Assembly: GCF_900582195.1 (NCBI RefSeq)
Contig: NZ_UTHA01000227.1
Coordinates: forward strand, 310,001 to 374,000
Reading direction: 5' to 3'
DNA: 64,000 bases
Origin: Pseudomonas viridiflava
GTDB taxonomy: Bacteria; Pseudomonadota; Gammaproteobacteria; Pseudomonadales; Pseudomonadaceae
Position 1 is the stretch's first letter. The number at the start of each line of letters is the position of its first letter. Below, in pieces: positions 25,684 through 33,700 of the stretch. The notes under the pieces were generated by a model. It did no database searches. It had not been told where the DNA came from and was given only the letters and a program-made list of their open reading frames with translations. Both the position numbers and the translations under genes were made by a program.

Positions 25684-26982
25684 TTACATCAGGTGTTTCT
25701 GCTGCTCGGGAATGCTCGCCGCGCCGAGCACCGCCGGCAGCAACCCCGACCGCAAATCCCCACCACTCGGCTGCTGATACAGACTCAGCCCGAACTCCGG
25801 CAGCACCGCCAGCAGATAATCGAAAATATCCCCCTGAATCCGCTCGTAATCGGCCCACACCGTGGTGCGGGTGAAGCAGTAGATCTCCAGCGGAATACCC
25901 TGAGCGGTGGTCTGCATCTGCCGGACCATGCAGGTCATGTTCGGCTGAATCTCCGGATGACTCTTCAGATACGCCAGTGCATAAGCGCGGAAAGTGCCGA
26001 TATTGGTCATGCGCCGGCGGTTGGCTGACATGGCCGCGACATTGCCCTGTGCCTCGTTCCACGCTTTGAGCTCGGCTTTCTTGCGGCTCATGTAATCGGT
26101 CAGCAGGTGCACTTGCGACAGTTTTTCTTCCTCGTCATCACTGATGAAACGCACGCCGCTGGCGTCGATGAACAGGCTGCGCTTGATCCGTCGCCCGCCC
26201 GACTGCTGCATGCCGCGCCAGTTCTTGAACGACTCGGACATCAAACGCCAGGTCGGGATCGAAACGATGGTCTTATCAAAATTCTGCACCTTGACCGTGT
26301 GCAGGGTGATATCGACCACGTCACCATCAGCGCCGACCTGCGGCATCTCGATCCAGTCGCCGACCCGCAGCATGTCGTTGCTGGTCAGTTGCACGCTGGC
26401 GACGAACGACAGCAAGGTGTCCTTGTAAACCAACAGAATCACCGCCGACATCGCACCCAGACCGGACAGCAGCAACAGCGGCGAGCGGTCGATCAACGTC
26501 GCAACGATGATGATCGCGCCGAACACGTACAAAACCATTTTCGCCAGCTGTACGTAGCCTTTGATCGAGCGCGTACGGGCGTGTTCGGTACGTGCGTAGA
26601 TGTCGAGCAGGGCATTGAGCAGGGCGCTGACCGACAGCAGCAGGAACAGGATGGTGAACGACAACGCCACATTGCCGAGAAAGGTCATGGCGGTTTTGCT
26701 CAATTCCGGCACCAGATGCAGGCCGAACTGGATCACCAGCGACGGCGTCATCTGCGCCAGGCGCTGAAATACCTTGTTGTGGCGAAAGTCATTGATCCAG
26801 TGCAGCGCCGGCTGGCGGCCGAGCATGCGGCTGGCGTGCAGGATCAGGTAACGCGCCACTCGTCCGAGCAGCAGCGCGATCACCAGCAACACTGTCAAAG
26901 CCAGACCGGCCTGCAACAGTGGATGCTGTTCGAGGGTGCCCCAGAGGTCCTGGGCGTTGAGCCAGAGCTGTTTGAAATCCAT
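25684..26982 (-). CDS. Mechanosensitive ion channel, MscS family (YbdG-like)
   Basis: A 432-residue inner membrane protein with about five membrane segments in the first half (residues 20-190) and then the MscS pore and beta domain: 'LLSGLGAMSAVILLVYKDTLLSFVASVQL' with the pore helix, then 'MLRVGDWIEMPQVGADGDVVDITLHTVKVQNFD'. The long cytoplasmic C-terminus, including a charged stretch after the beta domain, fits the YbdG (MscM) branch more than short MscS. It opens when the membrane is stretched and releases solutes during osmotic downshock. It is divergent from the DEAD-box helicase gene. Confidence 0.9.
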   Translation of the reverse strand: MDFKQLWLNAQDLWGTLEQHPLLQAGLALTVLLVIALLLGRVARYLILHASRMLGRQPALHWINDFRHNKVFQRLAQMTPSLVIQFGLHLVPELSKTAMTFLGNVALSFTILFLLLSVSALLNALLDIYARTEHARTRSIKGYVQLAKMVLYVFGAIIIVATLIDRSPLLLLSGLGAMSAVILLVYKDTLLSFVASVQLTSNDMLRVGDWIEMPQVGADGDVVDITLHTVKVQNFDKTIVSIPTWRLMSESFKNWRGMQQSGGRRIKRSLFIDASGVRFISDDEEEKLSQVHLLTDYMSRKKAELKAWNEAQGNVAAMSANRRRMTNIGTFRAYALAYLKSHPEIQPNMTCMVRQMQTTAQGIPLEIYCFTRTTVWADYERIQGDIFDYLLAVLPEFGLSLYQQPSGGDLRSGLLPAVLGAASIPEQQKHLM

Positions 26983-27172
26983 ATGAATAACGATTCTTCT
27001 GTAGGAAGCGATGGGCGATTAGAGCATTTAAGACGCCGTGTATTACCGTTGGAGACAAATCGAGCAACAAAAAAGCCACTGATTACGTCCGTTTGTATAA
27101 AGAAACTCGGCCTGAGCGCTCGAAACCGGTAACCTATGCAGCTGTTTTTTGCATATCTTCGAGGTAGCACCC

Positions 27173-28513
27173 GTGTTTTCCCAATTCGCCCTGCACGAAC
27201 GCCTGCTTAAAGCTGTGGCCGAGCTGAAATTTGTCGAGCCAACGCCTGTGCAAGCCGCGGCCATCCCGCTGGCGCTCCAAGGGCGTGATCTGCGGGTGAC
27301 GGCGCAAACCGGTAGCGGCAAAACCGCCGCTTTCGTTCTGCCAATCCTCAATCGCCTGATCGGCCCGGCCAAGGTTCGCGTCAGCATCAAGACCCTGATC
27401 CTGCTGCCGACCCGCGAGCTGGCCCAGCAGACGTTGAAGGAAGTTGAGCGCTTTTCGCAGTTCACTTTCATCAAGTCCGGTCTGATCACCGGCGGTGAAG
27501 ACTTCAAGGTCCAGGCCGCGATGCTGCGCAAAGTGCCGGACATCCTCATCGGTACTCCGGGCCGGATGATCGAGCAACTCAACGCCGGCAACCTCGACCT
27601 CAAAGAAGTCGAAGTGCTGGTGCTCGACGAAGCCGACCGCATGCTCGACATGGGCTTCGCCGAAGACGTGCAGCGTCTGGTCGACGAATGCCCGAACCGT
27701 CAGCAGACCATGCTGTTCTCCGCCACCACCGGGGGTTCCGGCCTGCGCGACATGATCGGCAAGGTGCTGAACAACCCTGAGCACTTGCAGCTCAATGCGG
27801 TCAGCCAACTGAACTCGACCACCCGTCAGCAAATCATCACCGCCGACCATAATCAGCACAAAGAGCAGATTGTGAACTGGCTGCTGGCCAACGAGACCTA
27901 TCAGAAAGCCATCGTCTTCACCAACACCCGCGCCATGGCCGACCGCATCTACGGCCGCCTTGTGGCTCAGGAATACAAGGCGTTCGTGCTGCACGGCGAG
28001 AAAGACCAGAAGGATCGCAAACTGGCGATCGACCGTCTGAAGCAGGGCGGCGTGAAGATCCTCGTGGCCACCGACGTTGCAGCCCGTGGTCTGGACGTTG
28101 ATGGTCTGGATCTGGTGATCAACTTCGACATGCCACGCAGCGGCGACGAATACGTGCACCGCATCGGTCGCACCGGTCGTGCCGGTAACGATGGCCTGGC
28201 GATCTCGCTGATCTGCCACGGCGACTGGAACCTGATGTCGAGCATCGAGCGCTACCTGAAGCAGAGCTTCGAGCGCCGCACCATCAAGGAAGTCAAAGGC
28301 ACCTACGGCGGGCCGAAAAAGGTCAAGGCCTCGGGCAAAGCCGTTGGTGTGAAGAAGAAAAAGACCGACGCCAAGGGCGACAAGAAGAAAACCGCCGCCA
28401 AGACGCCGACCAAGCGCAAGAGTGCCAACCGTCCGAAGCCGGACTCGTTGGTGAGCAGCGACGGCATGGCCCCGCTCAAGCGCCGCAAGCCGGCCGAGCC
28501 TGCGGCTGAGTAA
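27173..28513 (+). CDS. DEAD-box ATP-dependent RNA helicase with basic tail
   Basis: A 446-residue helicase with 'AQTGSGKTAAF' (motif I), 'PTRELAQQ' (Ia), 'TPGRMI' (Ib), 'DEADRML' (II), 'SATTG' (III variant) and 'HRIGRTGRAG' (VI). It remodels RNA or ribosome assembly intermediates in the cytoplasm. The last 90 residues are Lys/Ala-rich ('KKKKTDAKGDKKKTAAKT'), a basic RNA-binding tail. The GTG start at 27173 has GAGG eight bases upstream; the upstream in-frame ATG at 27149 has no ribosome site. I would group it with SrmB/RhlE-like helicases but not name it. A strong terminator follows. Confidence 0.92.
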   Translation: MFSQFALHERLLKAVAELKFVEPTPVQAAAIPLALQGRDLRVTAQTGSGKTAAFVLPILNRLIGPAKVRVSIKTLILLPTRELAQQTLKEVERFSQFTFIKSGLITGGEDFKVQAAMLRKVPDILIGTPGRMIEQLNAGNLDLKEVEVLVLDEADRMLDMGFAEDVQRLVDECPNRQQTMLFSATTGGSGLRDMIGKVLNNPEHLQLNAVSQLNSTTRQQIITADHNQHKEQIVNWLLANETYQKAIVFTNTRAMADRIYGRLVAQEYKAFVLHGEKDQKDRKLAIDRLKQGGVKILVATDVAARGLDVDGLDLVINFDMPRSGDEYVHRIGRTGRAGNDGLAISLICHGDWNLMSSIERYLKQSFERRTIKEVKGTYGGPKKVKASGKAVGVKKKKTDAKGDKKKTAAKTPTKRKSANRPKPDSLVSSDGMAPLKRRKPAEPAAE

Positions 28514-28528
28514 GTTTCAGGCGCGCAT

Positions 28529-28560
28529 AAAAAACCCGGACAATGTCCCGGGTTTTTTTT
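28529..28560. terminator. Terminator between DEAD-box helicase and peptidase partner gene
   Basis: AACCCGG (28533-28539) and CCGGGTT (28548-28554) pair and are flanked by A6 on the left and T8 on the right, so it can serve both convergent genes. Confidence 0.85.
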
Positions 28561-28566
28561 CGTCCA

Positions 28567-29166
28567 TCAGTTGCCGAGTTGGCCACTGGCGTCGGCATCG
28601 AAGCGCCGCTTGGCTTGATCCGCTGCTGGTTTCAGCGCAGCGAGCAAGGCTGCCTCGCTGTACAACCGCGTGACCGCAAGATCCTTCGGTGTCGGCTCTA
28701 TCGGGATCAGCACGTCTTCACCGTCGGCATGCAGCCAGATTGCGACAACGTGCAGGGCCGAGACAAACAACACGCGCAACTCAACGGTTTTGCCCTGAAG
28801 TTGCGGCGCCTGTTCCGCCAGTTTCAGCGCACTCACCGTTGCAGCGGCGTGATCGCCGTGGTTCAACGAGGCGAACTCGACATGCCCGCGCACCTCGGCC
28901 AATTGCGCATCGGCAATTGTCACGCCGTCGGCAAATATCAGGTAATGCCAGTCGCCGAGGCGAGCATCCTTCAGGCCTTTGCCGTGGCTCAGGTCATCCA
29001 GACTGAGCGAGTAGCCGCGATAGGCTTCGCTGAGACTGATCTTCGCAGGTGCCGTGTTGGCGAATTGGCGATTGGCGCCAAAACCTTGGGATTGCAGCGC
29101 GGCTTGCAGCGCCGGACGCAGAGTCTGTACGCCGTTGGAAGGCGCCTTTGGATAAGTCAGTTGCAT
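28567..29166 (-). CDS. Partner protein of the cysteine peptidase, unknown function
   Basis: A 199-residue soluble protein with no signal peptide and no membrane segment. It starts 'MQLTYPKAPSNGVQTLRPALQAAL' and has 'TVELRVLFVSALHVVAIWLHADGED' as a strand-rich centre. I recognise no domain. It starts 12 bases after the stop of the peptidase gene on the same strand, so they are one operon. Its place suggests an inhibitor, chaperone or immunity protein for the peptidase, or a co-secreted component; none of this is shown by the sequence. Confidence 0.7.
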   Translation of the reverse strand: MQLTYPKAPSNGVQTLRPALQAALQSQGFGANRQFANTAPAKISLSEAYRGYSLSLDDLSHGKGLKDARLGDWHYLIFADGVTIADAQLAEVRGHVEFASLNHGDHAAATVSALKLAEQAPQLQGKTVELRVLFVSALHVVAIWLHADGEDVLIPIEPTPKDLAVTRLYSEAALLAALKPAADQAKRRFDADASGQLGN

Positions 29167-29178
29167 GATGTCGCCCTC

Positions 29179-29763
29179 CTAGTTTTTCACGGTGAAGTAG
29201 GTGTGAGTCCAGTTGCCGCCGCCGTTGTAGGCACGGGGAAACGCATTCAGCGCACGGGTCGAGTAGCCGTAGATCGAGTCTGCGACCAACACGTAATCGC
29301 CGTTGGTGCCGTAGATCGTCAGAAAGTGCGCACCGCCGCCGTACCAGGCGCAACGCAAGCCGACAGGGCGGCCCATGCTGATCTGGTTCCGAATGGCCGA
29401 CATCTGCAGTGAGCCCTGATTCATGCCGTTGTAGCTGCGGGTAGTTTGCAGGGCCGAGTCCAGATAGCCGTAGACGTTGCACGGTCCCGGCTGATTGCAG
29501 CAGTTGCGGTCCAGTTGGGTGCTGGCGACGCCACACTGGGTCCAGTTTCCGGTGCCGTAATAATTGCCGACCGAGGCGGACACGGCGGCCCAGCACCAGT
29601 TGGTCTGGGTCTGTTTCTGCATATTGAAGTTGAGGCTGCCGGCGGCGAGGGCGCTGAGCTGTTCAGCGGCTTCGACTTCGGCGAGTTGCGGGTCGAGCAG
29701 ATGGCCGGCCAGGCACCTTGGCAGTGATTCGCCGGTAAATCGCGTTGCTGCTGTGGTTAACAT
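29179..29763 (-). CDS. Papain-like cysteine peptidase (C39/C70-like)
   Basis: The 194-residue protein has the marks of a papain-fold peptidase: Gln51 and Cys57 in 'QTQTNWCWAAVSASVG' (six apart, as in papain), His146 in 'GGGAHFLTIYG', and Asp162 in 'VLVADSIYG' sixteen residues after the His. This WCWAA form is seen in AvrRpt2-type C70 effectors and in C39_2-like proteins. The first 46 residues look like a prosegment and there is no signal peptide. Many cysteines (77, 88, 89, 95, 138) could matter if it is exported. It heads an operon with the gene at 28567. Substrate and export route are unknown. Confidence 0.78.
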   Translation of the reverse strand: MLTTAATRFTGESLPRCLAGHLLDPQLAEVEAAEQLSALAAGSLNFNMQKQTQTNWCWAAVSASVGNYYGTGNWTQCGVASTQLDRNCCNQPGPCNVYGYLDSALQTTRSYNGMNQGSLQMSAIRNQISMGRPVGLRCAWYGGGAHFLTIYGTNGDYVLVADSIYGYSTRALNAFPRAYNGGGNWTHTYFTVKN

Positions 29764-29921
29764 TTTTCAATCCTCCATGAGTGAAAACAAGCGTCCAGCT
29801 TGTGTGGGTGTAGCGGTGTTGCCGAGCGATCGGTGTGCAAGGGTTGCCATCTCCGATGGCGGGTTCCGATCTCGTTGCTCGATGTAACCGTAGATGTGGT
29901 TATGCGTTTGTGCAAATAAAT

Positions 29922-29939
29922 AAATGCATTAATGCATTT
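29922..29939. promoter_or_regulatory. 18-bp perfect palindrome upstream of the peptidase operon
   Basis: AAATGCATTAATGCATTT is perfectly self-complementary and lies in an AT-rich stretch about 160 bases upstream of the peptidase start, next to a repeat element at 29949. It looks like an operator for a dimeric regulator. No regulator gene is beside it. Confidence 0.4.
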
Positions 29940-29948
29940 TCAAGGGCG

Positions 29949-30014
29949 AAAGATCGCAGCCTTCGGCCGTTCCTACAGGGATCGATGTAGGAGCTGCCGC
30001 AGGCTGCGATCTTT
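29949..30014. repeat. Inverted repeat of the 'AAGATCGCAGCC' class
   Basis: Arms begin AAGATCGCAGCCTTCGG and close with its near complement ending GGCTGCGATCTT, around a 'TCCTAC..GTAGGA' inner stem. A second copy lies at 52939-53003. It may also act as a transcript end for the gene at 30026 on the minus strand, since T residues flank it. Confidence 0.8.
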
Positions 30015-30025
30015 TGATCTGGCTT

Positions 30026-30301
30026 TTAGCTTTCCGCTTTTTTCTCCGCCGTGCCCAACTCTTTCAACCGCTGATCAATCAACTGACATTTATCCGGCAG
30101 ATCCGCACTGGCCGTGCCCAGATCCATCTTCTGCAACTCGGCGTTGATCTCCTTGGCCTTGCTCGGATTCTGTTCGGTGAGCTTGGCGACCTCCTTGGCC
30201 AGTTGTTCGCGTTTTTCGGTGGCTTCTTCCGGCGTGCAGGCCCAGACGGGCAGGGCGCAGGCAAGGGTGGAGGCGATCAATAGTGTGTTAAGGATTTTCA
30301 T
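30026..30301 (-). CDS. Small periplasmic coiled-coil protein
   Basis: A 91-residue precursor with a signal peptide ('MKILNTLLIASTLACALPVWA', cleaved after 'VWA'). The mature 70 residues are charged and predicted helical: 'EEATEKREQLAKEVAKLTEQ', which has a heptad-like pattern. Two cysteines (in 'WACTPE' and 'DKCQLI') could bond. I do not recognise a family. It is divergent from the giant exoprotein gene, with a 444-base gap between. Confidence 0.72.
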   Translation of the reverse strand: MKILNTLLIASTLACALPVWACTPEEATEKREQLAKEVAKLTEQNPSKAKEINAELQKMDLGTASADLPDKCQLIDQRLKELGTAEKKAES

Positions 30302-30745
30302 GGAGGACGGCCTCAGTTTCGGTCAAGGCGGGTTGATCGGTTGAGGGCTGCTGGCCTGGAAAAGTTCAGTGTAATGCACCTGATGCGCGTCGACTTGTGT
30401 GACCGATAAGTCGCGATTATCGGCAAAGCTTCAATCATGTCCCGTAAAGCCGCGTTCTAGAGCGGTCGCCAAAAAAGCCTTGTTACAACTTATTGACGCC
30501 AGAATGATGGCAATCTACCATCGCGCCATCACATTGATATCAATGTGCGCTTTCGAGGGATCGAACAGACTTTTCGAAGTCTGCACTGCGATTGTTTTCG
30601 CATCGTTTCGGACGTTCTGACCGAAACGCGCATTTATCCCCATTTGTTTCTTTCACTCTGCCGGCACTCTGATTTTTGCCGGGTAGGGATTGCTTTGCCT
30701 GTCGATTGCCCCGATCAACTTGCCCGTTGCAAAGAGACTTTAAAC
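30302..30745 (+). promoter_or_regulatory. Inverted-repeat-rich control region of the giant exoprotein
   Basis: This 444-base gap holds no gene but at least five inverted repeats: CCGATAA/TTATCGG (30404-30424); the perfect 18-bp palindrome CACATTGATATCAATGTG (30530-30547); CAGACTT-TTCG-AAGTCTG (30566-30583); CGTTTCGG/CCGAAACG (30604-30628); and CCGGCA/TGCCGG (30661-30682). The first two look like operator sites and the later ones like RNA hairpins in the 5' leader. The ribosome site is AAAGAGA before ATG 30746. No promoter boxes could be picked with confidence. Confidence 0.5.
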
Positions 30746-33700
30746 ATGGACGTTCGCCAATACGCCTTCCTCGCTCGTCAGCCTGCTGCTGCCGTAAAAA
30801 CCCGCGAGTCTTTCCTTGGCATGCCCAAGCGCGGCCTGGCGTTTCTGCTGGCGAACGTCATGTTCTGGCAACCAATGTGGGCGCAGGCTGACGGCATCGT
30901 GGTGGCCAACCCGAATACCTCGCTGGACCGTGCCGGCAACGGCGTGCCGATCATCAACATTGCCACGCCCAATGCCAGCGGGCTGTCGCATAACCAGTTT
31001 CATGACTACAACGTCGGTGCGCAGGGGCTGATCCTCAACAACGGTTCGACGCAGAATAATCTGACCCAGCTGGGCGGGCACATCATCGACAACCCGAACC
31101 TGAAGAACAGCGGTTCGGCGCAGGCGATTCTCAACGAAGTCATCAGTGGCAACCCGAGTCAGTTGCGCGGCTACACGGAAGTGGCGGGGCAGTCGGCGCG
31201 GGTCATCGTTGCCAACCCTTATGGCATCACTTGCAACGGCTGCGGCTTTATCAACTCGCCGCGCGTCACGCTGACTACCGGCAAACCTGTACTCGATAAC
31301 GGCCAACTGAATCGCTTTCAGGTGGATCAGGGTTCGGTGGCCATCGAAGGTGCGGGGCTTAACGCCACCAACGTTGACCGCTTCGAAATCATCACGCGCA
31401 GCGCAAAGATCAACGCGCAACTTCAGGCGCAGAACCTGACCATCGTTGCCGGTCGCAATGACGTCAACGCACAAACCCTCGATGCCACGGCCCGCGCCGA
31501 TGACGGCAGCAGCAAACCGCAACTGGCCATCGACTCCTCGGCACTGGGCGGCATGTACGCCGGGGCGATCAAACTGGTCGGCACCGAGGCCGGTGTAGGC
31601 GTAAAACTCGACGGCAAACTGATTGCCAGTGGCGGCGATATCCAGCTAGACGCCAACGGCCAGTTAAGTCTGGCTGACACCTCGGCCACTGGTGCCGTCA
31701 ACGTCAAGGCCGCCAGCCTCGACGCACGCGGCCCGGTTTACGCCGGCACTGCGCTCAATGTGCAAACCCAGGGCAACCTGACCAACCGCCAGACCCTCGC
31801 GGCCCGTGACAGCATCAGCCTCAGCGCCGGCGGCCAATTGACCAACGCCGGCGCCATCGAAGCCGGCGTCAATGCCGACGGCAGCCGCAACGCCAGCGGC
31901 GATCTGAGCCTCACCGCACAGAACCTCGACAACACCGGCAAAAGCCTCACCGCCAGCCGCAATCTGACGGTCAACACCGCGCAAACCTTGAATAACCAGG
32001 GCGGCATCCTCAGCGGGCAAACCGCTGCGATCACTGCCGGCACACTGGACAACCGCAACGCCGGCAAAGTGCAGAGCAACAGCACGCTGAACCTCAATGC
32101 CGCGCAGGTGCTCAACAGCCAAGGCGTGATCACCAGCAACGCCAGCCTCACCGCCAACATCGGCCAGTTGATCAACAGTAACGGCGAACTCAGCAGCCAG
32201 ACCGACGCGGTTCTCAACGTCACCTCGCTGGACAACGTTGCCGGCCTGATGAGCGCCGGCCGTCTGCTCGACATCAGCGCCCTTGGCGCAATCAACAACC
32301 GTACCGGCAAGATCGGCGCCAAACAGAATCTCACGGTAAAAGCCCGACAGCTCGACAACAGCCAGCAAGGCCAGTTGACCAGCGAAGGCACGCTGACCAC
32401 GCGGATCAGCGAGCAACTGAACAACCAGAACAAGGGCCTGATTCAGGCCAACGGCGCGATGGATGTGCAGGCTACGCGCCTGGATAACCGCGCCGGCAAG
32501 ATTTCCAGCCTTAACACCCTGACCGTCAGCAGCGCCAACACCGACAACCGTGGCGGGACTCTGCGCGCCGATCAGGCGGCCAAACTGCTGATTGACACCC
32601 TGGACAACCGCGACAAGGGCCGCCTCGAAAGCAAGACGGCGCTGACCTTCGACGGCAATACGCTGGATAACAGCAACGGCGGCCTGCTCACCGCCACCGG
32701 TCTGTTGAGCCTCAACGCCAAAGCCGTGACCAACGATGGCGGACGGATTTCCACCAAGGGCGATATGGACGCCAACATCGACAGCCTCAATCAACAGCAC
32801 GGTGAACTGGTCGCCGAAGGCAATCTGCTGCTGACCGGCAAAACCCTCAACAGTTATCAGGACAGCGTCGTGGGCGCGCTCAAGACCCTGACCGTCAATG
32901 TCGAGCAGATCGACAACCGCGCCAGCACACTGTCTAGCCAACTGGACCTGCACATCAACGGCTCGCGCCTGGACAACCGCGACGGCGGCAAGGTGATGTC
33001 CGACACCACGCTGGCGCTGAAAGTCGCGCAGATCATCAACGCGACCAACGGCCTGATTTTCAGCAGAGGCGCGAGCACCCTCAGCGGCATCGGTCTGAGC
33101 AACGTTGGCGGGCGCATCGTCAGTGAAAGCAACCTCGGGCTGACCTTCGACAGCGGCCTCGACAACCAGCAAGGCCTGATCAGCAGCGAAGGGCAGATGA
33201 CCCTCACCGCTGGCAGCCTCGACAACCGTCTGGGCAAACTGTCGAGCCTTGAAGCGATGGCGCTGACTGCCAGCGGTGCCGTGCTGAGCCAGGGCGGCCT
33301 GATCGCCTCGCAGAAAGGCCTGACCCTCAAAAGTGGCAGCCTTGATAACAGCGACAACGGCCTCATCAGTGCCAAGGCCGATTCGACCCTGACCACCGGC
33401 GAGCTGAAAAACCGCCAGGGCGGCAGTATCGCTACCGATGGTTCACTACTATTGACCGCCGCACACCTGGACAACGCCGGCGGCAGCCTCGGCAGTCAGC
33501 AGAAACTCGAAGCGTCGCTAACCTCGCTCGAACAGGACGGCGGTGAGCTGTTCAGCAACGGCGACCTGACCCTGGACATGCACAACGGTTTGCTCGACAA
33601 CCAGCGCGGCAACATCCATACGCCGGGCCAGTTGCTGCTGAAAAACCTCAAGGACGTCAACAACAGCGCCGGCGAAATTTCCGCCGCCAACGCCTGGAGC

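Noticed and set aside
25672-27132. Long plus-strand frames opposite the mechanosensitive channel
   Set aside because: Gln/Arg-rich antisense product; the channel gene has clear MscS motifs and membrane segments.
30530-30547. ANR/FNR box in the exoprotein promoter
   Set aside because: The palindrome contains TTGAT and ATCAA directly joined, without the four-base spacer of the ANR/FNR site.
30545-30745. Longer start of the exoprotein at ATG 30545
   Set aside because: The added 67 residues are Cys/Phe/Arg-rich with no signal peptide, lie over inverted repeats, and the ATG at 30746 begins the expected extended signal peptide.
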